46,812 bases of DNA from Patescibacteria group bacterium (GCA_022561335.1 JADFRL010000005.1:1-46812), one strand, 5' to 3'. Counted from the first letter of the stretch, positions 30,121-37,857 are shown. Notes: generated by a model from the sequence alone, not told the origin. Numbers and translations: made by a program.

Positions 30121-30234
30121 TTTCTACAAAAACACTGCAATGGACAAAACCGTTGCAGTTTACGTCCATTGCCTCTCCAACGCAAGGTCGGAGGGGATAG
30201 ATCTGTACATACCTTATATGGTTCCCAAATACTA
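30121..30234 (-). promoter_or_regulatory. leader of rplC with pseudoknot-like pairing and promoter
   Basis: On the minus strand TATAGT (30229-30234) is a -10 candidate with a weak TTGCTC -35. In the leader CAATGGAC (30164-30171) pairs with GTCCATTG (30138-30145), while ACTGCAA (30153-30159) pairs with TTGCAGT (30134-30140). The pairings cross and share three bases; with the second stem shortened to ACTG/CAGT they fit an H-type pseudoknot ending about 20 nt before the start codon. Confidence 0.5.
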
Positions 30235-30259
30235 TACACGAATTAAATAAAAGAGCAAG

Positions 30260-30286
30260 AAAAAAAACGGTCCAGAGAGTGTGACC
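30260..30286 (-). terminator. terminator of the coiled-coil/two-component operon
   Basis: Minus strand GGTC (30283-30286) and GACC (30269-30272) form a short stem followed by G and eight T residues plus C. It separates the accessory genes from rplC. Confidence 0.5.
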
Positions 30287-30329
30287 ATTTCCAAGTTTGT
30301 TTTAGTACTGGCGTTTCGTGTAACTTACT

Positions 30330-30584
30330 TTACTTCTTTGACAATCTTTCGAGTTCTCTCTGTATACTTGCCAGCTTGACCTTATTTTGTAATCTTCGTT
30401 GTTCTAATTGGTTTATTTCTGATTGAATGACCCCCACTTCAGCTTCAACTTTTTCCATTTCCAACTTTTTTTTGGTCAATTCTCTTTCTTTTGCCTGCTT
30501 TGCTATTTTCTTTTTTTCAATTTCTTGATTTTCTCTACCCATCTCTCTTTCGAGTTCTTCAAGCGCTTGAGTTGATGTTCCCAT
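30330..30584 (-). CDS. small coiled-coil protein
   Basis: An 84-residue, highly charged protein, all helix by appearance (LEREMGRENQEIEKKKIAKQ, QSEINQLEQRRLQNKVKLAS), with heptad-like Leu/Ile spacing and no membrane segment. No family recognised. It follows the response regulator by about 50 nt on the same strand and precedes a terminator, so it is probably the last gene of the two-component operon. It could be a scaffold or a partner of the kinase, but nothing in the sequence proves this. Confidence 0.6.
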   Translation of the reverse strand: MGTSTQALEELEREMGRENQEIEKKKIAKQAKERELTKKKLEMEKVEAEVGVIQSEINQLEQRRLQNKVKLASIQRELERLSKK

Positions 30585-30633
30585 AATAAAAAAGATTTAT
30601 CTTATAATATATACTCATCAATTTTTAATGGCT

Positions 30634-31008
30634 TCACTTAAGCGCTTCCTTAACTTTTCCTATAACTTCATTAAGTTCCCAGTCACTTTTCACAAGATAA
30701 CAGAAAACATCTTGTTCCATAGCCTCACTGATATTCTCTATATCTGCAGAATTAGAGAATATAATAACAGGAGTGTCTTTGTTTTTTTTATCCCCTCGCA
30801 GTTTCTTGAGAAACGTCAGCCCATCTATGCCTGGAATATCAAGGTCAAGGAGAATAAGATCTGGGTGCTCTTCTTGTGCTATTTTAAATCCTTGCAAGCC
30901 GTCTTTTGTTTCAACCACCAGAAACCCTTCACCCCTTAGTGTATTGGATAACATATGAAGTAAGTCTTCATTGTCTTCAACAATAAGAATCTTCTTTGTT
31001 GCATTCAT
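30634..31008 (-). CDS. single-domain response regulator (CheY-like)
   Basis: A 124-residue receiver domain: acidic pocket VEDNED near residue 12, phospho-acceptor Asp in LILLDLDIPGIDGL (about 55), Ser/Thr switch in VIIFSNSAD, and the conserved Lys in CYLVKSDWEL (about 109). There is no output domain, so it acts through protein contacts or is a phosphate relay. It lies 47 nt after the histidine kinase gene and is its likely partner. Confidence 0.9.
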   Translation of the reverse strand: MNATKKILIVEDNEDLLHMLSNTLRGEGFLVVETKDGLQGFKIAQEEHPDLILLDLDIPGIDGLTFLKKLRGDKKNKDTPVIIFSNSADIENISEAMEQDVFCYLVKSDWELNEVIGKVKEALK

Positions 31009-31055
31009 ATGTATAGTTTAACATAAAAAATCTATACTTTCGCTGTTGTTTTAAC

Positions 31056-32051
31056 TCATTCGCCAACCCCTGCTAGACGAGGAACATCAGCTCGTTTGAG
31101 TGAGAAGGAAAAAGTAGTGCCCTCCTCAAGTTTTGAAGTAAACCAAATGCGTCCCGACATGAGTTCGATCAAATGCTTGGTGATAAAGAGTCCAAGTCCA
31201 GTCCCCTCGGTATCATGAACCTTTCTTGACCTCCAGAATTTCCTAAATATATGTTTTTGATCTTCTTGACTTAAACCAACACCTCTATCGGCAATATGAA
31301 ATACAACAGTTGTATCTTTTACTTCAGTCGATACGGAAGCATTTGTGCCTTCTCTACCATACTTAACGGCATTGGACAAAAGATTTACGAATACCTCTTC
31401 GAGCTTCGCCGAGTCTCCCCACACGAGAGGGAGATCGTTATTAATATGACAATCGATCGTGCTATTTTGTCCCCGTACTGATTGTTGCACCTCTTCACAT
31501 GCCTTCGTTAAGACATCATCGATTGAAATCTTCTTTAAAGTAATTTTTATGGTGCCGCCTTCAATACGCGACACTTCGAGTATATCCTTCACTAAAAAGA
31601 GCAGTCGATCATTGCCTCGCTGTATAATATCAAGAAGCTTTTTTCCTTTTACCGCTAATTCAGGGTGTTCTTCACGCAAAGAGCTAAGACCCCACTTTAT
31701 GGCATTAGCGGGATTGCGGAGTTCATGTGCCGCAATAAAAACAAACTGGTCTTTTAATTTAAGAACTTCTTTTGCTTGCTCCGATTCTAGTTTTTTTGAT
31801 TTTACTACCTGTTCGAATGCTCGGATAATAATGAAGGAAATTATGAAAAGAAAAACTGTAACAAAGAGAACAATAATTGCAACAATTTGTGCATCAATGT
31901 ATCGCTGCCCTACATTGTACGAAATGAGAATCGTGCTGATAACAACCACTCCCATAATCAAGAAAATAAATTGTGGACACGACCATAAACCAACACCTAG
32001 TCTCTGGCATTGAGCCCTAATATTCAATTCATGGATTATCTTCAGTGACAT
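31056..32051 (-). CDS. membrane sensor histidine kinase
   Basis: A 331-residue kinase. Two hydrophobic segments (about 25-45 and 56-80) with little between them, so there is no large extracellular sensor. HisKA H-box FIAAHELRNPANAIKWGL (His near 110); the ATPase domain has the N-box EEVFVNLLSNAVKYGREG, the G1 box DRGVGLSQEDQ and the G2 box GTGLGLFITKHLIELMSG. It autophosphorylates on His and passes phosphate to the receiver encoded downstream. The stimulus is unknown; sensing within the membrane is plausible. Confidence 0.9.
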   Translation of the reverse strand: MSLKIIHELNIRAQCQRLGVGLWSCPQFIFLIMGVVVISTILISYNVGQRYIDAQIVAIIVLFVTVFLFIISFIIIRAFEQVVKSKKLESEQAKEVLKLKDQFVFIAAHELRNPANAIKWGLSSLREEHPELAVKGKKLLDIIQRGNDRLLFLVKDILEVSRIEGGTIKITLKKISIDDVLTKACEEVQQSVRGQNSTIDCHINNDLPLVWGDSAKLEEVFVNLLSNAVKYGREGTNASVSTEVKDTTVVFHIADRGVGLSQEDQKHIFRKFWRSRKVHDTEGTGLGLFITKHLIELMSGRIWFTSKLEEGTTFSFSLKRADVPRLAGVGE

Positions 32052-32189
32052 AGAGACAGTATGACATATAAACTTTAAAAAGTGATAGGGGACTGAGCTA
32101 AATCACCGGAGTATCCCCTCAGTTTATCGAAATGGATTTAATCCATTCGATTACACCAAGACAGTACTTCATAATTTGATAAAACTACA

Positions 32190-32309
32190 CTACTCGTACT
32201 CTAAACCTAGCTCAAGGTGACTGACACCCTCGAGCCACTTGTCCCAAGCTTGCCAAAGAAGAACCATGGTCGGCCAGCCTGCGATGCTATGCGCAGTTTT
32301 GCAGACAGA
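32190..32309 (-). pseudogene. possible gene remnant or very small ORF
   Basis: Minus-strand reading between two stops gives 39 codons that look protein-like: TAHSIAGWPTMVLLWQAWDK, then WLEGVSHLELGLEYE and a stop. The only ATG gives 24 residues. Tryptophan-rich, richer in G+C than the flanks. It may be the 3' end of a lost gene. The rest of the 274-bp gap 32052-32324 holds only a small hairpin (ATGGATT/AATCCAT). Confidence 0.3.
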
Positions 32310-32324
32310 TCAAGCCCCACAGGG

Positions 32325-32804
32325 TTACTTCAAGTCAATTTCAATACGTCGATCGACATATTGCTCGTTAACATATTCTCCCTCCTTAAGCTTTGAGATT
32401 TTTTGTGGTGTCGCTTTGTAAATTCGCCACACTCCCTCTTCCGATACTTCACCTACTTTCTTTATTCGAAATTCTTCTTGGGTAACTCGAGCACTAAGAA
32501 TAAGCATTCCTTTTTTTATCTCTTGGGTATTGTTTAATTCTACTACCCGTGCTTCAAAATAAACGCCGTCTCCTTCTCCTTCAGGGGCACTTGAGTCAAA
32601 GATTACAATTGCGACTTTATTGTTTTCACGTATAAGGTTTGAGTGGCGACTATTCCTATCAGAAACCCAGTACAGATTGTATACATCATCATACGCAAAA
32701 AACACTGGAGAGATCCACGGATTTCCATCTGGAGAAGCTGTTGCAATAGTCATGTATATATTGTCAGTAATTATTTTCTTTGCTTGTGCTTCATAATTTT
32801 CCAT
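32325..32804 (-). CDS. pyridoxamine 5'-phosphate oxidase-like flavin-binding protein
   Basis: A 159-residue split-barrel protein of the PNPOx-like superfamily: N-terminal helix, then YMTIATASPDGNPWISPVFF, NLYWVSDRNSRHSNLIRENN and KVAIVIFDSSAPEGEGDGVY, the usual FMN/F420-binding barrel. Members oxidise or reduce small substrates or bind haem/flavin; true PNPOx activity cannot be assumed from this short form. Encoded on the minus strand upstream of the histidine kinase but about 270 bp away, so probably a separate unit. Confidence 0.82.
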   Translation of the reverse strand: MENYEAQAKKIITDNIYMTIATASPDGNPWISPVFFAYDDVYNLYWVSDRNSRHSNLIRENNKVAIVIFDSSAPEGEGDGVYFEARVVELNNTQEIKKGMLILSARVTQEEFRIKKVGEVSEEGVWRIYKATPQKISKLKEGEYVNEQYVDRRIEIDLK

Positions 32805-32862
32805 AATTCAACTCTATCATTTTATAATAAATTAGCACTTTTCGGACAGAAACAAAAACTCT

Positions 32863-33279
32863 CTAATCAATTAAATTCTCTTCCTTTAGCTTAGGCAGAA
32901 CATCATGGTTAAAAATAGAGCCTACTTTAGTATTTGGCGTCAAAGAAGAGTTAACCCACAAAATTTCTTCCACTTCACCGGTAGGTATTATCTTACCACT
33001 CCATTTGTTCACCAGAAAAACATCCATTTGGAGATATTTGTCTTCATCTTCGGCAGCTGGTGCGTAGAATGTTCCAAACTTTTCTAAATCCCCAACATCA
33101 ACTTCAATACCCAACTCCTCTTTCAACTCTCGCTTTAATGCAGCTTGGACACTCTCGCCAGATTTCACTTTGCCTCCCGGAGCAACAAAAAAATCCTTAC
33201 TCTTAGCCCGGGTAATCAAAAATCGTCTATTTTTCAGCAAAACACCGCCAGCTTTATGAATATCAATTTTCTTTTCCAT
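32863..33279 (-). CDS. NUDIX hydrolase
   Basis: A 138-residue NUDIX protein. The box is GGKVKSGESVQAALKRELKE followed by ELGIEV, matching G-x5-E-x7-RE-U-x-EE-x-G-U with all catalytic Glu residues. It hydrolyses a nucleoside diphosphate linked to another group; specificity is unknown. Segments before the box (KAGGVLLKNRRFLITRAKSK) resemble the 8-oxo-dGTP/NDP-sugar type. Next upstream on the same strand is the CcdA-like gene 200 bp away. A TTGACCG/CGGTCAA inverted repeat precedes the start (near 33314-33351). Confidence 0.88.
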   Translation of the reverse strand: MEKKIDIHKAGGVLLKNRRFLITRAKSKDFFVAPGGKVKSGESVQAALKRELKEELGIEVDVGDLEKFGTFYAPAAEDEDKYLQMDVFLVNKWSGKIIPTGEVEEILWVNSSLTPNTKVGSIFNHDVLPKLKEENLID

Positions 33280-33486
33280 ACCCTCTTATTTAAATTCTTC
33301 GAGATAGCTCTATTTGACCGGCCTCGTCAAACTAGGACTATAGTCGGTCAAGCCCTGTAAGTTTATATTCAACTATTTTATTTTACCAACACGATGCTCT
33401 TCGAGTAAATAAAAAATTGTGGCTATCACATTTCAATCGCGTTAATAATTGTTTAAATAACTTGTTAATGACTATATACTATTTTA

Positions 33487-34362
33487 TTAAGGAAAAAGAA
33501 TATTGGTAAATGCTGTAACGTAAATGGATGATAACACAAGAAATGCACCAACGAGAAGTAACAATACGCCACTTATTCTTTGGATTGTAATGGTTGATTT
33601 GCGCAGATTTGTAAGAAGAGCTTCTTTAGAGAGAGCAGTTATGAACGAGATTATAATCATCAGCATTCCCATCGTCATGGAATATACTGAAAACGCAATG
33701 AGCGCGTTGGTAAACCCACCTTGCGCGAATGAAAATACGAAGAGCCCCGCCATAATGGGGCCTCCACATCCTATACCGAGTAGAGTATAGCCAAATCCAT
33801 AGCCATACATTTTTTTAATTCCGCTAATTTCTTTGGGGGGAGACTTTGGGTGCCACAGATGTGCTAGTTTTTCAAAGGGGTTGCCTTTTCCTGTAGCGTG
33901 ACTAAAACCTAGATACAGAAGTAACACTCCAACAATACCGCGCAACCACCGAACCGACAGATTGGGGTTATCTCCTGTAAGTCCCAAAGATTTTCCAAAC
34001 CCTGCTCCGAGAATACCGATAACGCCGCCAAGCAATATATTAAACGTAATGACCCCTAAAGAAGCAGCGAGACCTGATAGTAAAATACCACTCGTTGATT
34101 TTACCTCTTTACCTTCTTTTGTCGTGTAATACTGAGCAAGATAGGCTGGAAGAAGTGGAAACGCACACGGATTGAAAAAACTTGCAACTCCAGCAACCAA
34201 TGCAACGAACAGGAGACCGTAGACTACCTCACCTTTCATAATGTTTACAATAAACCACAGGAATAAGCTGTAACCACCCACCACAAGGATCAACATTACT
34301 AAAAAATATAAAGAAAGTTTTATCCATTCTCTATTCACCTTGTTAGAAATTTTATTTTCCAT
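33487..34362 (-). CDS. CcdA/DsbD-type membrane thiol transporter, second copy
   Basis: A 291-residue membrane protein with an extra N-terminal helix and the CcdA-like six-helix core. Redox Cys motifs are SFFNPCAFPLLPAYLAQ near residue 67 and LLGIGCGGPIMAGLF near 200. It is distant from the ccdA at 8.9 kb and carries a loop (HATGKGNPFEKLAHLWHPKS) that might bind metal. It likely moves electrons across the membrane to an unknown acceptor; no thioredoxin gene is adjacent. TATAAT lies 7 nt before the ATG, so it is probably leaderless. Confidence 0.82.
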   Translation of the reverse strand: MENKISNKVNREWIKLSLYFLVMLILVVGGYSLFLWFIVNIMKGEVVYGLLFVALVAGVASFFNPCAFPLLPAYLAQYYTTKEGKEVKSTSGILLSGLAASLGVITFNILLGGVIGILGAGFGKSLGLTGDNPNLSVRWLRGIVGVLLLYLGFSHATGKGNPFEKLAHLWHPKSPPKEISGIKKMYGYGFGYTLLGIGCGGPIMAGLFVFSFAQGGFTNALIAFSVYSMTMGMLMIIISFITALSKEALLTNLRKSTITIQRISGVLLLLVGAFLVLSSIYVTAFTNILFP

Positions 34363-34429
34363 AATTTTTATTATACGCCCTGTTTTTAGAATTTCTAGTA
34401 GGGTTCATATATTTGTGAAGTCCTCTTCC

Positions 34430-34515
34430 GATGATTTTATTTTACCAATTTGACGTTTACCTGCCCATCCGCCTAAATGATATAGTCGGGCAGAAAACTT
34501 TTTTGGAGGCGAGTT
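34430..34515. repeat. dispersed intergenic repeat, copy R1
   Basis: GATGATTTTATTTTACCAATTTGAC (shown in two parts: GATGATTTTATTT and TACCAATTTGAC) is identical at 37741-37765. Its second half, AACTTTTTTGGAGGCG, recurs near 37140. It lies in the 266-bp gap 34363-34627, which holds no gene. Confidence 0.75.
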
Positions 34516-34627
34516 TATTAAGCATTAATAGCAAAGAACCTCGGCACTCTTTTCTTTTCCCGATTTTCAAAACTTTTATATAAAGCCCAAATGAATACCT
34601 ACGGGCTTGTAACTTTTATTTTCACCA

Positions 34628-35761
34628 CTACCTGGTGAGCCAGAATCTTCTGTAAGCCATAGTCCCAAGCGTGCCGAAAGTGGCAAGTATAAGTATGAAT
34701 GCCACAAGATTCCCGAGAAACGGTATTAGTAATATGACTTGGAGTGCTGTAATACCCAGCAACGCCCATTTCCAATCCACAATAATCTTTTTCATGATCC
34801 ACTTCGAGAGAAGTGCTCCTGCTACAATGCCCGCATACACTTTCGCAACGGCGAGCATAAGTATGTATGCACCCAGGAGAAGAAATCCTATATAGGCACC
34901 GAGCATCGTTACCAGCAGAAGAACTGCCGCGATCGGTACAATGATAAGCGCCACAAAACCCAGAAGTGCGTGCTTCCAGAAATTAGCATACGTTTGCCCG
35001 CCCACTGTTCTCGAGAATTGTTTGAACACAAGTACCGCAAGGACACCCGTTACGAGCATGAGGAGAATCTTGCCCAAAATGAGAAATCCGACAAATTTTC
35101 CAAAGTCCTCTTTACCGAATTTGCCAAATTTCTTCATCGGCAATTCGACTCGAGTGACCTCCCCACCGATAAGTACACCTTCAGGTATTTCTACCTCTTC
35201 GAGCGCTGAGTACGTGAGATTCCCGGCAATTGATGCGTCCTCGCCTATGGTTACTTTCTTGCTAAATCTGAGTGTGACGTCTCCGTTAACCGGTCCGTTG
35301 ATCGTTACTTCCTCTCCATAAATAGTGAGGTTGCTGGCAACCGTACCATTCATGACGATTGTCCCACCTACGATAACAGCCTCGCCTGCAATGATGGAGT
35401 CCGAAAGAATTCTCACAAAACCACCTGCAACGACAAGGTCGCCTCCGATCCTGCTCGAAACAGTAACGTCGCCTCCCACAACACGTACATCATCACCAAC
35501 AGACCCAAGAAGTCTAATGGCCCCGCCTGCTGCTAAAATGTCCTCTGTTACATTACCCAAGACAGAGATATCTCCTCCGACAAGAATACCATCACCATTT
35601 ATATCGCCCGTTACGTCAATAGCACCGCCTACGATATAAAGATCATCAGCGATAACACCTCCTTTATATTCGTAGACCTCACCCACTCTAAACGTAGCAG
35701 CTGAGGCAGAAAACGCTGCTAACATAAAAAAACTGAGTAGAAGAATGAGTATCTTCTTCAT
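34628..35761 (-). CDS. exported bactofilin-like (polymer-forming) membrane protein
   Basis: A 377-residue protein: signal peptide (MKKILILLLSFFMLAAFSAS, cut after ASA), then about 190 residues of short beta-helix rungs such as DDLYIVGGAIDVTGDINGDG, VGDDVRVVGGDVTVSSRIGG and NGTVASNLTIYGEEVTINGP. This is the bactofilin/polymer-forming cytoskeletal pattern. From about residue 225 come four to five membrane helices ending in a basic tail. Unlike cytoplasmic bactofilins, the rungs here are expected outside the membrane. It may build surface or cell-wall-linked filaments. Confidence 0.82.
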   Translation of the reverse strand: MKKILILLLSFFMLAAFSASAATFRVGEVYEYKGGVIADDLYIVGGAIDVTGDINGDGILVGGDISVLGNVTEDILAAGGAIRLLGSVGDDVRVVGGDVTVSSRIGGDLVVAGGFVRILSDSIIAGEAVIVGGTIVMNGTVASNLTIYGEEVTINGPVNGDVTLRFSKKVTIGEDASIAGNLTYSALEEVEIPEGVLIGGEVTRVELPMKKFGKFGKEDFGKFVGFLILGKILLMLVTGVLAVLVFKQFSRTVGGQTYANFWKHALLGFVALIIVPIAAVLLLVTMLGAYIGFLLLGAYILMLAVAKVYAGIVAGALLSKWIMKKIIVDWKWALLGITALQVILLIPFLGNLVAFILILATFGTLGTMAYRRFWLTR

Positions 35762-35911
35762 AATATTAAATAATTAGCTGTTAAAATAAGTAGAATTTCC
35801 CTCCTTTTAATAATACACCACTTCACGCGTGCAATACTATTGCCAAAAATGTAGTCTGTTTCGTGCTGAAACCGTGTAGAGCTTTGCACCGTAAGGCTAT
35901 TTTCAATGATT

Positions 35912-36244
35912 TTATTTTTTCTGCTCTAAAACCTCTTCTGCTAATTGTACAAACTCCTCACTATTATCCATCGCCCTATCAGGAACTGACCACCAGTTTT
36001 TGATAATGACGGGGTCTTTTTTATCTTTTCTCGTGTAAGTAAATTGCTTTGAACCTTCACTTTTATACCGATTCTGGAGTGAAGCATCTGTCACTTTGAA
36101 ATATACCGTGTCCCCGAACAATACACCCAACTGTTTATCTCTCACCTTCAACAAAACACCCCCAAACATTCTCGATGTTGTTATTCCTTCAAGAGTGCCG
36201 AGTAAATCAAGAACGTATTCAACAAATTCTTTTGATGCACTCAT
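35912..36244 (-). CDS. TfoX/Sxy N-terminal domain protein
   Basis: I start it at the internal ATG (MSASKEFVEYVLDLLG), which begins the domain; the ORF-track start adds 14 residues that do not fit the family. The protein has 110 residues with TSRMFGGVLLKVRDKQLGVL, DTVYFKVTDAS and YTRKDKKDPVIIKNWWSVPD, the TfoX_N pattern. In some gammaproteobacteria Sxy/TfoX promotes competence with CRP; stand-alone N-domains have no settled function. A ComEC-type domain is encoded at the window end, but no link is shown. Confidence 0.8.
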   Translation of the reverse strand: MSASKEFVEYVLDLLGTLEGITTSRMFGGVLLKVRDKQLGVLFGDTVYFKVTDASLQNRYKSEGSKQFTYTRKDKKDPVIIKNWWSVPDRAMDNSEEFVQLAEEVLEQKK

Positions 36245-36300
36245 GGGGATACATACTACACCATTACATACTGCTAACGTCCTCACTTTCCAACAACATT

Positions 36301-36330
36301 CCCACTACTCCAGTATACTGGAGTAGTGGG
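36301..36330. repeat. 30-bp perfect palindrome
   Basis: CCCACTACTCCAGTA followed directly by its exact complement TACTGGAGTAGTGGG, with no loop and ending sharply on both sides. It lies between two minus-strand genes and has no T-run. The same length and perfection as the palindrome at 4279-4308, with a different sequence. Confidence 0.8.
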
Positions 36331-36385
36331 GGAAAAATTCGAGACTCCTTAGTCGTATGGAGTGGAAGAGTTACTTTAAGTAGTT

Positions 36386-36718
36386 TTATTCAGCAATTTC
36401 TTCCGAATCAGATTCACTCTCCACTTCAGAATCAGACATTGCTTTACTTTTAATGAGCTGCTTTTTTAAGAGAACTCTTTCAAACATTTCCTTATTAAAC
36501 GTGCCTCTCTTATAATTGAATATTGCACCTCTTTGATGACCAAATACGGTGCTGTGGATAGTGCGGTGATACGCAGCGCCATATCCATGTGAAAAGTTTG
36601 CTTTTTTGTAGCCATGAAGAACGCCTAGCTTAAAAACAAGAAGGAGTGCAAAAATAACTAATAGAACAAACATGCCTGTTTTGAATGTCTGTGACTTTAA
36701 AAAATTATCCATATCCAT
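36386..36718 (-). CDS. hypothetical single-pass membrane protein
   Basis: A 110-residue protein: short polar N-terminus, one membrane helix (TGMFVLLVIFALLLVFKLGV), a middle region with His/Tyr/Gly (YKKANFSHGYGAAYHRTIHS) and an acidic serine tail (SDSEVESESDSEEIAE). I have no family for it. The last part is low complexity. It is preceded by the long repeat-rich gap. Membrane location is the only safe statement. Confidence 0.6.
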   Translation of the reverse strand: MDMDNFLKSQTFKTGMFVLLVIFALLLVFKLGVLHGYKKANFSHGYGAAYHRTIHSTVFGHQRGAIFNYKRGTFNKEMFERVLLKKQLIKSKAMSDSEVESESDSEEIAE

Positions 36719-37252
36719 AATTTTATCACTGCTTAATATGATTACTAATAGTCTATTTTATACTTAATCGTAGCAATACTTTTCTATTTTGGCAATTTGA
36801 AAATGCATACCCTACTGCAAGCCCGTGATTTAAATCATACGATATATCGTATGATTTTGGATTTGAGTTTCAATGATTTTACCTGTAGTGAGCTTGTCGA
36901 ACTATTTTATCACTTCGGCTAGCTCAGTGCAGGCAATACCCTCCTACTTATTTTTAAAAAAAGTCAGAGTGTGAGTTTACCAATTTGAATACTACGATAT
37001 GTCGTAGCATTGGAGAAAGGAGTTAGAGATCCTACAGTCTTAAACAACTCATTTAAGGCTCAATTTTGAAATTATAGTTTTTGCTCACTTTTAAAAAAAT
37101 CTGTGTAGAGGTTTATCAATTCGATGTTTGTCCGTCCGAAACTTTTTTTGGAGGCGGATCCTTCAAGTATATTTATTTAAATTTTGCTTTTTATTTTATC
37201 AATTCAACATTTACCCGTCCGTAGTTTTGTGCGGAGGCAGACTCTTCAAACA
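36719..37252. repeat. 534-bp repeat-rich gap with perfect palindrome and repeats R2, R3, R5
   Basis: No gene seen. It holds a 26-bp perfect palindrome, AAATCATACGATA plus its complement (36832-36857). A second stem, CTACGA/TCGTAG (near 36990), stands inside CCAAT/ATTGG beside a TTTACCAATTTGA copy (R5). R2 is at 37111-37166 (GTTTATCAATTCGATG ... AACTTTTTTTGGAGGCGGA) and R3 at 37190-37250 (TTTATTTTATCAATTCAACA ... GTGCGGAGGCAGAC). R3 ends directly at the stop codon of the deaminase gene. Confidence 0.65.
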
Positions 37253-37726
37253 CTATGTATCATGAAATAGCTTGCGACATTCTGCTCGCATAAACTCCTC
37301 AGTCATTCCAACTTTTGGTTCTCCTTTTTCTAACACTTCGCGAGCGGAGATACGAATCGCTCTCCATTGCCAATCATCATTACCATTTTTAAAACTGTAA
37401 CCAGCTATATCCCCCATACGCGCTCCGAATACTATACGTGATAGTTTTGCCCAAACTGTAGCAGCGGCACACATAGGACAAGGTTCGTGTGTAGTGTAGA
37501 GAATACAGCCAGTAAGATAACGAGTTTTTAGTTTTTTCGACGCTTTCTGAATCGCGACCATTTCAGCATGTTTCGTGACATCATTATCAATTTTTGATCG
37601 ATTAGATGCTCGTGCAATAATCTGTCCATCTTTAACAATAACAGCTCCAATTGCATAATCGCCTTTTTCTCGCGCTTTCACTGCCTCCTTAATCGCGACT
37701 CTCATAAATTTTTTATCTTCTAACAT
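37253..37726 (-). CDS. nucleoside/tRNA deaminase family protein
   Basis: A 157-residue zinc deaminase of the cytidine/guanine/tRNA-adenosine deaminase superfamily: zinc and proton-shuttle motif KHAEMVAIQKASKK near residue 52 and THEPCPMCAAATVWAKLSRI near 82. It could be TadA-like (A34 to inosine in tRNA) or a guanine deaminase. The 3' region has GYSFKNGNDDWQWRAIRISA, which differs from TadA and makes a free-base or nucleoside substrate as likely. It is not part of the str operon: a terminator and repeat R4 separate it from rpsJ. Confidence 0.78.
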   Translation of the reverse strand: MLEDKKFMRVAIKEAVKAREKGDYAIGAVIVKDGQIIARASNRSKIDNDVTKHAEMVAIQKASKKLKTRYLTGCILYTTHEPCPMCAAATVWAKLSRIVFGARMGDIAGYSFKNGNDDWQWRAIRISAREVLEKGEPKVGMTEEFMRAECRKLFHDT

Positions 37727-37740
37727 AGTTTGTGATATTA

Positions 37741-37765
37741 GATGATTTTATTTTACCAATTTGAC
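37741..37765. repeat. dispersed intergenic repeat, copy R4
   Basis: An exact 25-bp copy of the first part of R1 (GATGATTTTATTT, TACCAATTTGAC), located 14 nt before the start of the deaminase gene on the opposite side of R3. Confidence 0.8.
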
Positions 37766-37789
37766 ACTCTTTAAGCTAGATCTAATTAA

Positions 37790-37827
37790 CCAACCCCCCG
37801 CGAGACTCGTGGGGGGTTGGGCATTTT
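37790..37827. terminator. terminator downstream of rpsJ
   Basis: CCAACCCCCC (near 37790-37799) pairs with GGGGGGTTGG (37811-37820), with an inner CGA/TCG stem. The stretch GCATTTTTACC follows on the plus strand. It is strong in GC but without a good T-run on the minus strand, where rpsJ is read. It marks the end of the str-rpsJ transcript. Confidence 0.6.
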
Positions 37828-37857
37828 TACCTCTTGATTTTTGAATTTTGGTTTACT

